Below, piece after piece: positions 24,601 to 37,212 of a DNA stretch of 64,000 bases. Position 1 is the stretch's first letter, and the number at the start of each line of letters is the position of its first letter. Made by a program: the position numbers and the translations under genes. The stretch is from Marchantia polymorpha subsp. ruderalis (taxonomy: Eukaryota > Streptophyta > Marchantiopsida > Marchantiales > Marchantiaceae). The DNA lies in NCBI GenBank assembly GCA_037833965.1, contig AP031357.1, forward strand, positions 12,668,001-12,732,000, given 5' to 3'. The notes beneath the pieces are model-generated. The model was not told where the DNA came from and searched no databases. It was given only the letters and a program-made list of their open reading frames with translations.

Positions 24601-25240
24601 TGTTAAGTATAAAGGTTATTGGAGTTATTGTTCTTTATATGTTAGATTTATTAATTTTTTTGTATTATAACTCTATCAGGGCATAATTGCGACTTAATTC
24701 TAGTTAACTCTGGTTGACAAAAGTGAAATTGTGTTAGATTTTTTTCTAGAACTTCTCGCGGAATAATTATATATATTATTGAGGTTATTGTTTCTCTATG
24801 CTAACGGGTTTTTTTCTTTTTATGTTATTACTTTATCATGCTATGGTTACAGTTTAGTTCTAGTTAATTTTGATGTACAAGACTGAATTTGTGTTAGGAT
24901 TCTTTCTAGAATTTGTCATGAAGTAATAATATAAGTTATGGAGAAAATTGTTTTGTTTAACATCAATCAAGGGGGAGATTGTTGAGATTAAACCCTATTA
25001 AAGAGTAATCTTGATACTAGCTAAGTATAGCTAAGAATAATTTACATCATGGGTTAATATCCCATCATGAAACCACATACTTCAAACTATACACGATACT
25101 TTTACCACTTGCAATACACTCTCTTGTGTTTCCTATTGTGGACGTAGTACTTAGAAGATGAATCACATTACCTTTTGCATCAATTCGTGTTATGACTTTT
25201 TGTCAATTTTTTCTGATCACTTGTTTCTTTTTTAATTTCT
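24600..25240 (+). mobile_element. copia element 3' end and LTR part
   Basis: Sequence before a polypurine tract (AAGGGGGAGAT, 24969-24979) and the LTR-like start TGTTGAGATTA at 24980 matches, in order, the reverse complement of about 15.8-16.05 kb in the copia relic. Shared blocks include TTTCTCTATGCTA, the TTAGTTCTAGTTAA/TAAGTTTTACTTAA pair and TTGTGTTAG. It is therefore the 3' untranslated region and 3' LTR start of a second copy of that family, in the opposite orientation. No coding part was found upstream. The right end is uncertain. Confidence 0.7.
24618..24945 (+). repeat. Two diverged tandem copies, about 165 bases each
   Basis: Both units start with GGTTATTG/GAGTTATTGTT-like sequence and go on to a TTATTACTTTATCA/ATTATAACTCTATCA block, then TTAATTCTAGTTAA/TTTAGTTCTAGTTAA, then TTGTGTTAG and TTTCTAGAA. 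Unit A is about 24618-24775 and unit B about 24780-24945. Both resemble the single stretch ahead of the polypurine tract in the copia relic at 15.8-16.05 kb, so the duplication lies in the copia 3' untranslated region. Confidence 0.6.
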
Positions 25241-26219
25241 ATTAATTATAACACAAGAAGAAAATTTATCAAAAGATAAATCATGATTATAGAGAGGTGA
25301 GATAACTATAATAAATTTTTTTCTTATCATTTTTTCTTATAGTTATAATTATAATTATCACAATATTAATACATAGAATGGTCATAAATTAATCTTTAAA
25401 TCCAACATGATATATTAAAAATTTTTAGAATATTAAAAATGCACTCTATTAATTTGATTAAAAGTAACATATTTTACTACAATTTGACTTATATTCAAAC
25501 TTGTCTCAATATTTGATTTGGTTATAAATCATTTACATTTTTTTATTTTTTATTTTCAAATTTTAAATACATAATATCTACATAAGATAACTGATTAAAT
25601 TACATAAATAAAAAAACAGAAATTTTGTTTAGAGATTGGTAAATTTTTAAAATTTTAGAGATTAAAACATGTTACTAAATATTTAATGAAAATTTTAATG
25701 AGGTTTCCAAAACATTTCATAAGTTGTTTGATCATGTGTATGTACAGAAAAACATTCAATTTTATTATTTTGGAAAGTTTGTATGAATAACAAGCTCATT
25801 CGTTTGTTGAAATATTTATATATATTGATTGAAACCAAAGTTTGATAAAATTTGCATTCAAAATCAAATATCCAAGCAATCATATCTGACTTATGATTTT
25901 AATGTTTTAAAATAAATAAGAAATTTATTATGTTTTAAAGTTTCATTATAAATCAAAATGGCGAGTATTAAGTCAAGACATATACTTTTAACATGACATT
26001 TCATGTGAATTTATTTTTTGAATTTTTGTAACATACATTGGAAAATTATAACAGATTAATTTTCATTGATCTAAATTTAAATATTCATCCATAGATTTTC
26101 ATATGTTACTGTACACTATCAATTATATAAATATTCGTTAAAATAATTTATAGTGTACAATTTCATATACTTGATGTTTTGCGCCGGATAGGATAATAAT
26201 CCAGTTATGATGAAGCTGA

Positions 26220-26257
<38 letters not shown>

Positions 26258-29128
26258 ATTATAAATGCATTCCAAGCATATGAAGTGAATTGTTAGGTGA
26301 CTCAAAATTTTAGAATACCATGACAAGTTTTATGAAATGCCTCAATACCAATTCTAGTCATGTTTTATTGAAAGTGCTCATATTTCAAAAACCTACATAA
26401 AATGAAAAAAAAAAGTTTACAACCAAAGATGTGTTCATACTTAAGAAATATATAATGTGGAAATCTTTTTGCAAAAATTCATAGCTCAATTAATTAGTCA
26501 ATAAAAAAATTACTAAAACTACATATGTAGCAATATTGCAAAAAAAAATATTTTTACTTGATTTTTTAAATTATCATATAATTTTATTCTATTTTTGTGT
26601 TGTAATTTTTTGATATTATGGTAAAAATACATTAGATCTTGCATCAAATTATGTGTTTGATAAAAATAGTAGATACATTTACATTTTATATCATTATATC
26701 AAAATTATTTGTTGAAAAAATTTGAACACATAATGTAACTATGCATAACAAGACTAAATAAAATATATTATACTATTATATATATATATAAATTCAAAAT
26801 ATTGTTAATTTAAAATGAACTTTAAATCATGTTCTAGATTAAAATTTTATATTCTAGTAAAAACTACAAGTTTCTAAACATAAATCAAGAATAAAATTAT
26901 TCATGATCTTTTTGAATTTTTATTATTATTTTAAAATGATTTCAAATTGTTAAATTTTGGTGTACATTATTTTACAAGTTCATCATACATGCTCTATAGC
27001 AAATTGGAGATGCATTTTTGCAATTGATCTTTGTAAGCACATGAAAGTTACACATCAAGATATTAAACATTATGATTTTTTTCTAAACTATTGCAACTTT
27101 GCATGAGTATATATTCATCTTTGAAGTAAAGCAATGACAAGCTCTTTGAATATTGGATTAAGCTTGTAGGAGATGAATTAAAAAATTCCTCATATATTTT
27201 TAACTTTTGAAGAATTATTTTTATCATTATTGAGTTTCAGTCAACTTGACTTTTTAATGATGAATACATTAACAATTTGTGAAATTTCGAATAAGACTTA
27301 AATATATATTTTTAAATATATCTTAATCTTGCTTCTTGTTTTTTTTGTAGAAAATATTTCATCAATTTTGAATTGTATTTAAATACATTTATGTTTATTT
27401 TTTTTCTTAGATTCTGATTGACAAATTTGGCCATGAGATAAAACTCTTTATATTTTAATCCATTAGATTTTATCAATTCAGAGTTGCACACATAAATAAA
27501 AATAAAGAAAAAAATATAATTAGCTTGATAAATATGCTCTCAAACTATGAGAAATACAACATGTGTAAATTTTTCACTCTAAAATTCTACAAATTGATAG
27601 ATTTAGATTTTTGGATAAAGTTGTGATGCATGAAGATAATATATTTTCATGCATTTTAGTCCTCTATTCTTATTTAATTTATGATTGATTACATGTGATA
27701 AACTTAAAAAAAATTTGTGAACAAAACATACTTTGTACAAGACTTGCAATACTTACTTTTTAACTGAAAGTAAAAAATTTCAAATTGAATTACATTTATT
27801 GTTGTCACCAAATACCAACTTCAACAAATAAATAGTTTGATTAATCTATTTTATGAGTTTCAACTCTAATATAATTTTTTCACCAAAATTTCAATGATCT
27901 TAGAAATATTAAAACATTTAAAAAATTGTGTAGATTTCAAAAGATAATAATTTTATTTTAAAAATTATGTAGTTTAGATTAACTAAGATACTATTTGCCA
28001 TGATATGAAAACTCAAAATTATAATTTGATATAATAGCTGTAGCGATCAGCAAAAGTTTTAAATCACAAAGCTTTTATTGTTCTACATAGCTCTAACATA
28101 AAACATCACATTTTGAAAATAATTAATCTATTCAAATGATGCAATCTTGATGTAGTTGATTAATTTTACCTTTCTTTCAAAACAATATCAACTCAATCTA
28201 TGAATTGTTGGTAGGTTAAATCAAATTTTAGTGATTAAATTTTTTTATGTAGTTTATTATTTTATTCCTGATGAAACTTACGTCATAACCATAGATTTCA
28301 TTCATATTTTGATCAATTGCAACTTATTTTTAAGCGAGTTTGCTGGATTGCAAGGAGAGAAGAATATTCTACATACACCTAGATCGGAAAAAAAATACTA
28401 CCAAAAAATCAAACATAAAATATCTGTTGATTTACTTGAGGATTTAGATGAGATAAAAAAAAACTAAAATTTTGCTTGATCGATTACAATCAGTCAAGCA
28501 AAATACATGCAAGAAAAAAAATGCCTAAAAATATAGATAATTTGTATCAAAGACAAATTTTTGTCTTCTTTTATAATATATATTTATTTTATTTTATGCT
28601 TTTAGAATTTTTTGACTTATGTGCTGATTTTGTCCATTTTTATTGTAGCGAAATTAAATTTTTAAATTTGATTAAAATTTGTCATAATCATTTATGTATA
28701 TGCTAGATCTCAAGATGTTGTAAGTTTATTATTAAAGTGATAAATTCATATATATGTATATACATATATAAGAAAACTTGAAAACCTGAAATCAAATATT
28801 GATTTCAGGTTTAATAGCCTACTTGCTTGATAAAATAAAAAAATCAACATGTTAAGATATAAAAGTTTTAAATTTGAATTGTATACAACGAAAATTACTT
28901 TTTATTGAATATTCAAACATTCTGATTTCATTTTTAAGATAAATTATATAAAGTGAAATCATGACAAAAAAAAAGACGATGATAGATGTGATATATATCA
29001 AACCTTGACAAAATTTACAGCTAAAATTATCATGTTTTTTCTTTGTAAACTTATTCGTACTTCTACCTTGGTTATCCTTGTGTATAAGACTCTAAATTGT
29101 AGACTTTTTTCCCTAATCGAGCATGCTA
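25241..29128. other. Gene-free AT-rich block
   Basis: Nearly 4 kb of very AT-rich DNA with no gene that I can support. It includes an AT microsatellite (26222-26255) and one 78-residue ORF (28231-28467, +) rich in Ile, Phe and Lys that looks like chance. The composition is typical of decayed retrotransposon sequence, but no element could be named. Confidence 0.6.
26222..26255. repeat. (AT)17 microsatellite
   Basis: 34 bases of uninterrupted AT dinucleotide inside an AT-rich block. Confidence 0.95.
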
Positions 29129-29742
29129 CAGTAGAACCTCTATAAATTTATACTCCATAAATTTATAACCTCCAAAAATTTATCAAATTGTGCGGTACCG
29201 GCATGGGACTAGGCCAAAAATTTATAATCTTATAACTTATCAAGTTTTGGCTGCCCCGAATTTTTTATAAACTTATATTCAGGTTGATGTGCTTTCCGAG
29301 CTACCTTTGTAGGACTATGATCGACTAAAGAAACTTGTAATGGTTGTCTGCCTAAGCTTTTGTTCACATTTGTTTGTTGGCTGCTTAAGTATCTTACGTG
29401 TGTTAGGGATTTTCCTGGGTTAAGTTGTTTACATTTTGAGAAGTTTTCTTCTACACAGTCCAACTGTATACAGTACGCCAGGATACAGTGCCCTACACAC
29501 CCCATTACAATACCACAGCCAATACACACGGAACCTGGGTATCAAACAACTTCTATGTCTTTTCGAGGTCCTGCATTCTTTGCAATAACCTTCCTAACCT
29601 TTCTGCAACTTTCTGGATGGTTCTGAGACCAATCAAGCAAAATTAAATGAATCAATTTTAATAAACTCTAGAAATTTATCACCTCTATAAACTTATAAAA
29701 AAGTGCCGGTCCAAGCTTGATAAGATTATAGAGGTTCTACTG
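29129..29742. mobile_element. pogo/Emigrant-like DNA transposon, 614 bp
   Basis: The ends are inverted repeats. CAGTAGAACCTCTATAA is the first 17 bases and its exact reverse complement closes the element. Both sides are flanked by TA (29127-29128 and 29743-29744), the target duplication of Tc1/mariner-pogo elements. The CAGT(A/G)(A/G)AACCTCTATAAATT type of terminus is known from Emigrant/Lemi elements of plants. Near the ends the CTCTATAAATTTATA-like unit recurs. Inside is an open - strand frame (29529-29230, no ATG at its head) with no motif that I can assign to a transposase. The element is far too short to be autonomous, so I take it as a deletion derivative or MITE-like copy. Confidence 0.87.
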
Positions 29743-29744
29743 TA

Positions 29745-30130
29745 TTAAACAAAATTAAACCTTTACAGTTCATTCCAAGTTGTGTGTACTCTGTCCTTAA
29801 CGTCGGCCATAACCCCAGCACGGGCGTAATGTGCTTTGCTATATCTATGGAAGTAATTTATTGATTCTCCTCAATCTACTATTCTTCACCTATAGCAACC
29901 TTTTGTTTTGCTTCAGATATTGCTTGAGACTGATTTTGTCATAGTGTATTCAGCCTTGCTAATTCACATGATTCTCATTCTTTTCAGTATCGGGTCGGTC
30001 TGATTGTCGCTGTTCGAGATATCGCAATTTCCCTATTTCCTTACGATCAAAGCCTGTTCTGGAGTCTGGTTGAATTGGCAAGATCTTGGTAGTAGATGAT
30101 GGGCATGGCGAGAGAAGATGAAGATTGTGG
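29745..30130. promoter_or_regulatory. Upstream region of the M16 gene
   Basis: The 386 bases between the DNA transposon and the M16 start codon hold no gene. They must carry the M16 promoter and leader, so the transposon lies close to the transcription start. No clear TATA element was picked. Confidence 0.4.
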
Positions 30131-33100
30131 ATGGTAAATGCTTTGCGTCAATCCACACCAAGCCTATCCAAAGTAGAACTCCGCATTCGTTGCAGTCGTC
30201 ATCAAACAGTTGAAGTTGTGCACGGGGTATTGAATTCCACCTCTATCAAGATGGATCTACAGCATGCCCAAATCGTCGGCAAATCTTCGGGTTTTCGTTT
30301 GATACGTGAAACCACTTGCCGGACAGAAAAGAAAGCTAGTTGGAACAATCAGCGCAGTGTGAAGAATTTCAGAAGATGCAGGACGTCTATAAAAGCAACC
30401 GGAGGACCCGGACAGGGTGGCACCGAACTGGAGCTGCAACTGCACATGAAATCTTTTAGTCAGAGACAAACGTCAACCTCTCTGATACAAGCGCCAGCTG
30501 GAAGAAATTCGGATTTTGGTACTTCACAAGAGGCTGGTTTCACACGCTTACCAACAAGTGAAATGCTTGAAGCCATCGGAATGAAGAAAATGCAAACTAT
30601 GATGAATTGAAGAAAAGCTCGTGGCAGTACCAGTAAATTCACAATTTTATTGTTCTAATTTGGCTATTCCGTACTGCAGGCTATTTGTGTTCTCAAGAAA
30701 ACAGTCGAATCGCAGCCGTACTTCGCAGGGAAAGATTTTTTGCTAAATCATTCAGCAGCCGCTTTTCGACACCTGAATTTCACGCCAGAGGACCACCTTC
30801 AGCACGCCAAATAACCAAGTCACTCCCCGAAAACAACGTACTGAGGTCGGGATTCTGCCGTTTGTATGATGCATTGCGACAGTCGGGAAGTAACTTGTTT
30901 TCAGGAATCGAAGCTTCGGGGTTTGGCCGCCGTTTTCTCATATCACTTTTATCCTCGGCCCTCTTTGGAATAGCCACTCAAACGCCACCCAGGTCTGCAG
31001 ACTATCCCCTGAAAATTTCTTACAGTTTTGCTTCAGTACTTGATGTATGTACTATATTTTGAGGGCAGTCAACTGTATTCATCATTAGAAAGGACCAAAG
31101 ATCTGTTTCTTCATATTCGCTTTTGAAGCAAGGGACTCAGCTTTGTCATTTTCATGAAGAATTGTTCGACATTCGATGACATGGTGCTGAACGCAGCCAT
31201 AAGGTTGTCGAATCAAGATATGGTTTATTGTGCTTACAGCAAAGCGATATAGGTGTAGTATATTTATAATAGCCAAGTAAATTTTAGTCAATACCCTTTC
31301 AAGGGGTCAATCACCAGAATAAGTCGGTCCAGTTTATTGATTGGTAGAACGAATGCGACATACTTGACATTTATTATCACAGCTTAGGTGAAACTTTGCC
31401 ACATTTACCGAGCATTGCAAGAAGCATCGACTTGCCTTTACTTCCAACGGAGTTTCCTGATTTGGGGGACATAACCCCGCTAGCATATGAGCAGGTTTAT
31501 GAATACTTCATCACTTGCCATTGAGAGTTTCTTTTCAAGAATATAACTGTAGTTTTGAGTGTACTTTTCTTTGCCAAATTCTCCTTTCACCTTTTCCTGT
31601 AAATATAATAAACATAAGTTAGATTGTAAAATTTTTGATAGTGTAAGCAGGTGACATCGTTCATCCTAGGATCTTCCTTCTTGTGGTCCCTATACGGCTC
31701 ATTTTGTAGTCCAAGCTCTGTTTGATGGCCAGTAGTGCTTTGCATAGATGGACTCTCGCCTTTATTATTCGACGCCTCTGATAATTGTGGAACTCAAATG
31801 GTTTTTTCTCTTCCTAGGTTGAAATGATAGATCTTTGGGACGTACAACTTATGTCAATGTTCTGCAAATGTCTGGCAGTTTACTTTGCCAAACGGACTGC
31901 GAGTATTCTTATTGGAAGATCATGAACTGGGCCTGGTATGTCCCTGCATTTATGCTGTTGATACTCCCTGTTATCTTCCTAATAACCGTCTGCACGATTT
32001 AGTGGGCATCCTTAGGCGAGATATTCGCATCCTCATGTACATCTGGAGACAGCTACCTTTTTTCCTTTTTTGTTTGTTTTTTGTTTTATTTACCTGTTTT
32101 GTTAGACGCACTTTCTTTACTGAAATCACAGTCATGATCGTTTCAGTTTGTGTACAGATAATCAGCTGCCGATAGCAATGGAATTGTTATGCGTTCATGT
32201 TCTTCCTTCTTAATGTGCAGGTTGGGGGTGAGCTACTTGTTCGAGGTGGTGGTAGGCTTGAGCCTGGAGACAAGGTATAAGTTCCTGATCAGCACTGCTT
32301 GCTGGTAATGAATAGATGGTAAATACTGTTCAGGAATCACGTTGGAATCGCTTCTGAACTTGTTCCACCTGCTATGAAATTATTAGAACATAAACTATCC
32401 AGTTTGATGACTTGAAAATAATTGTTTTCGATATATGTGTCCTGCGTGTTGTGGATCGTGAATATAAATCATGTGCAAAACATGTCACGTCAAGGAGTGT
32501 ACAGCGTGTGTATATCCTGTGCTTGTGGTGACTAGTCTTTGAAAGTATGGAATGGCGAGTGTTTAGGGCCCAGGGTTCCAACGCTCAGTCTGATGTTATG
32601 TTGAAGGTGGGACTGGCTGCAATGTCAGCTATCGTTCAGCGAAGTGGAGGTACTCAAACACATCCAGCCGAGGAGTTGGATTCTAAGTTGGAGGTAAACA
32701 TGTCTTTTCTTCTCATTTGTATTGTTCGTATCTCTATCACGTTACTTGTGCAAGTCAGAGAAGTTGAATGCTGAGTCACATCATCAGTGGCCTTCTCTGG
32801 AGCGAGTTCTTCAACGTATCATGCCGTCAATTCCCTCACAAAACTAGTTCATATCGAGGGCAACAATTAAATATCTTCTCGAGGTAGCATCTGACTGCTG
32901 GGGAGCACATTCTGGAAGATGATTTTTAGCATATTTTGGTGTTTGTCCAAGCGTAGTATTCAAGGCAACCAGCTCCATTGCAAACTCTCGCATTGTTTTC
33001 TTGCTTCATGGAACTACGTATTCTATTACTAGCTGTTGTCTGGAAAACTTTATGCGATCTGAGGTTTGCCATATATCTATTGCTGCTAAAATTCCAATAG

Positions 33101-36100
33101 TCACTCTTACCTTGTCTGTTATATGTGATAAATTGCAGGTCATGGCCGCCCGAATAGAGGCATCGTCGAGTGTGTCAGAAATGACTGTTGGCTTCCGATG
33201 CTTGACGGAGGACGTGAACACTGTGTTCTCTTTGTTTTCTGAAGGTATATGGCCTTATTGACACGTTTTAATATTGACTTTATCTGAACGTCTACTATAA
33301 GAGTTTCTATCTTGATATTTATTTTACAGTGTTCACATCTATACCTGCTCTATTGTTTGTTCTGAGTGAAACATCGTACGTTCCGAAATAGCGTCTTGGA
33401 AGCCAACGGTTATGTTACACATAAGCAGATTCATTCTCTGTCTCATGATATTCTTTACGCTTGGCAGTGGTACAGGAACCTCTGATGCCGCAGGAAAAGT
33501 TGGAGTTCACGCGTTCTCAGTTTTTAGGAGGTATAGCTAGGCGCGCAGATGATGTACGTCTTCTTATCCCAACACACTTTCTACATGGATGAAGAAGCTG
33601 ACTCATGAGATTTTTCGAAGTATGCTTTTATATCAGGTAGTCCAAGTTGGTGGCTTATTGATGAGACATCAGAAGCTCCAACCTGTGGTTTGTTTGCGAG
33701 CTCAGGCAGGAGGTATAGCCGCGAGAGAGTTCAGTAAACTTCTCTACGGCAGTGAAAGTGTATATGCTCGTGTGCCTGAAATTTCTACGGTCAATGCTAT
33801 TAGCAGAGATGACCTGCGAGCCTTTCATCGCCAGAATTTCCGGTTTGCCCGTTTTTCATTATACTGAAATATCTCTTCTTACTTCTGAGATTGATATGGT
33901 CTATCAAGTACTGAATGAAACCGAATTCAATGTAAACTAGTAATGCGCGAAGCAAATCTCTATGAGTCCTGTCACATGGTCGCTATAATGGATCAAACTT
34001 CCTTTCTCTGGAACTATTCGCATTATCATCTCCACGGTTCATTTTTCATACACGACTGTGTGGTTTAAGGTGGACGATTGTAATTCTAGCAGTAAGACTA
34101 AAGTGATCACCTGCTTGTCAGAGTCCAACATTGTCTAGTCCCTGACTTCAACTACTTTGGTCTTCTTTTGGTATCTTTGATGGAGACTGACGGAGTTTTT
34201 TACAAAGTATCTGTTATATGCAGACCAGAGAAAGGAGTCCTTGGGATCTGGGGTGATTTTAATTCAAAGGCTGTAAAAAAAATGGTCGGGGACCGATTTG
34301 GGGGTTGGACTGTCTCAACACAAGGTTCTCCCTTTCCGGTGTCAGACATTGCTACTCCACTCGAAACTGGATTCGCTTCTAGTACACCTTCTGTGTACGT
34401 CATTGATCGACCTGGATTGACTCAGGGGTAAATTCCAAAAATCACCACGATTTGAGCGGGCCTCTTGTCAGTGCATCCAAATTTCGATTGCAAAAATATT
34501 AGTCGTTTCTTATTTACTTGTGGAACTCTTCTTACTCTTTCATGCTACTAGCATCCCTCAGCCTCGAAGTATGGTCTTTGGTCTTCAGTTTTTGACAGGC
34601 AAGTACTGTGAGTAGAGTTTAGTTGTGGAACATTGATCAATAGTGAAGCACACGTGTAGTTCGCGGCTTGTTCTAGTTCCCATATGGTGTCCCCGTTCTC
34701 TCTCTCGTTTCTCGCCTTTTTCCGTGCGAATTGGGTTTTACCAAGGGAAGATTTGATAAGATAGGAAAGTGACTGGGGTCCAGGTATGTTCGTATGGGGG
34801 AGTTTGGAACAACTTTAGCGGATGACGATGTGTTTGCCCTGGATGTTCTCAACGGGATCTTGAACGGTTTTGGAGGCCTTCTATTTGATGAGGTGGAACT
34901 CCACACTTCATCCTTTGCAACAATTTTTGTTTCATCTTTACTTGGAGTTGGAGAAGACTGAAGGATATTGCCGCTCTCCTTATACCTGAAAACCTAAACA
35001 TCAGCCATTGAAAGATCGGACTACTGTGTTCTTCACGGCTGGTTACCTTTCCAAAAGAATTTCCGATAGGCTCGGTCGTCAATTCCGGAAAGTAAAAAGT
35101 AGCATAAAGGTAGCTCACGTGAATTTTGTGTCTGCAGGTCCGATCACGTGAGGGCCTCGCATACTCCGTTTCAGGTGGCTGGTCACCTGCCATTGAACAC
35201 AGGGTAAGCTTTCCTGTTGAAAGTATGCGATACGTTTAACTTTTGGAAAAACATTGCTTTGGTTTCATTCATTCTGAATACCAACTTTTGAAGAAAGAAG
35301 CAAGTTTTTGACGTGTTTTGCGATGTAATCATTTTAGGGAGCTTTCATAGCAGGAGGTGAGACTCGAGTACAAGCCATACCACAATTTGTCCAAGCTGTG
35401 CAGCGGGTGCTTAATAGCGTGACATCAAATCTTGCTGATTCAGGTACCGAATATATCTTTACGTTGTCTCTCGCAAGATTTAGAACTGTATTACTAAAGC
35501 TCAAGTTTGCAGCTGGATCTCGTGTAAGATCTCGTGTTTGACTAGAATTGTTCATTACAGATTCACTGGCGAGAGCTAAAGAAGCAGCTCTGAATTCTTT
35601 CGTCTTCAACTTCGCAGACAGGTAGGGGTGTAAATCCAAACCTGTGGTGATGTCTGTGGTGAAAGAATCCAGGCCGATGGCCTGGTTTCAGAGCACCTAG
35701 AGCCAAAAGTTAGACTAGACTCTCATCGGTCGATGAGAGTCTATTCATGTCATATGGCTCAGTACCATTGTTTCTTGGTGAATGAGGTTTCTGGGATCGG
35801 GTTTCGCCACTTAACGAAATTGATAGAGAATAATGAAGGTCTTAAAGGAACACTGGAGAGTATTGTTCTTCTTCTGCTTCTTCTCTCTCTTGCTTCCGTT
35901 TCAACGTCCACATCTTCTTCTTCTTTGTGTTATATGTAGGTCATAGCAGTGAGAAATGTCATAGTTCATATGCTTTTTCCCATTAGACATATAGATTGTT
36001 CTTAGAGCCAATCCGTTGTGGAGGCTTGGCCCATAGCATTCAGGGTTTTCTTCTCTCAACAACGGCGACGTTTCCTTTCTCAATACATCCCGTCAGCGAT

Positions 36101-37212
36101 AGGTTGTACGATGCCAAGATAAGCTTATAACTTGCAGCTAAAGAACGTCGTGTATCAGGTCAGGGACGTAGAATTGGGTGGTTGCTGTCATTCAAGTCTG
36201 AACAGCACTATTCTAAGTTTTGATTCCACATTGAGTTTGGTGGGTCCATTTCTTTCTGAAGTACACATTTCGCTTGACCGGAAATTGGATTCCTCGAGTT
36301 ATGTTAGCGCGCGATTGATATGGGATATAGTGTGTTCTATGCTCGACCCACATCTTTGTAGATGTACTTTTCGAACAGGTTTTACAACTTTGCCTTTCTC
36401 AATGATATATGTAGAAAGAAATCATGCCCCAGGTCACAGGCAAATTTTAGGTGTCAATTTACATCAAACCGCCCTGACTAAGTGCGGATCTTAGTATTTG
36501 AGTCGCCTTCAGGCAAAGAAGGAAGTAGTTAGTCCAGTTAATTTACTGTATCGGCGCAAATTGAGTATCTTTGACCGGGTTCAAGGTACTTGATATCTTC
36601 TTTTATCGTGTAGTTACCATCTGAGGTCTTTTTTCTTGTTTTACCTGCGCATTATACGAGGTTTTTCCAACAGGTCACCCGCTAATCCACATCAGGCAGC
36701 AGCCCTCTTACCTGACATCTTCCAAAACAGTTGTTCCTATCTAAGATAAACTTGAGGCCTAAGGCAAAGTTTTGAGAGCTTTTAATTGTGAGTTCTGATG
36801 CTAAGGTGAGTTGGCTTTTTGAAGCCACTGGAGAGTTTCTTCTGTAAATTGTAAATTCTGGTATGAAAATGAAATAGCTTTATGAAGCCATGATACTCGT
36901 ATATATATTGTGTGGGTGGAAACGCTGACTACATCTTCGCTTCTTGACAGTGGTTCACAATTAGTGCGGGTTCTCTCCTACGAGCTCTTTGGTATTGATC
37001 AAGATTTCCTCTTCAAATACAAAAGGGGAGTTGAGGCAACCACGGCCCTTGATGTACTGAAAGCTGCACAACGCCATCTCCATCCAAATGCGCAGCCTAT
37101 CTTGATTGTCACTGATGCTGAGAAATTGGCCTCCGTGTCCTCCATCTTCGAAGTTCCTGTTGTCAGCCTGAGGCCGAACTACGCCCCTCAAGCGGGGGCA
37201 GTCATGAAATGA
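30131..37212 (+). CDS. M16-family zinc protease homologue lacking HxxEH, probably plastid
   Basis: Fifteen exons join in phase to 728 residues: 30131-30557, 30680-30992, 31383-31494, 31879-31935, 32221-32274, 32607-32693, 33139-33244, 33468-33553, 33706-33842, 34224-34427, 34784-34892, 35138-35203, 35338-35443, 35561-35621, 36951-37212. After about 280 N-terminal residues comes FTLPNGLRVFLLEDHELGL and the first M16 domain, then a second domain with SREGLAYSVSGGW and YKRGVEATTALDVLKAAQ near the end. The zinc site HxxEH expected in domain one is absent; the region reads VQRSGGTQTHPAEELDSKLE. That is the pattern of non-catalytic M16B partner subunits in bacteria and cyanobacteria, which keep the Arg...Tyr substrate-binding pair (here Arg568 and Tyr573). 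The N-terminus (MVNALRQSTPSLSKVELRIR) is Ser/Arg-rich and low in acid, like a plastid transit peptide. The exon 1 donor (ACA A|GTGAAA) is the least certain junction; two other donors give the same phase. Confidence 0.9.

Noticed and set aside
28231-28706. Two ORFs of 76-78 residues in the AT-rich block
   Set aside because: Composition is Ile, Phe, Lys and Tyr only, as expected of AT-rich DNA; there are no splice context or family features.
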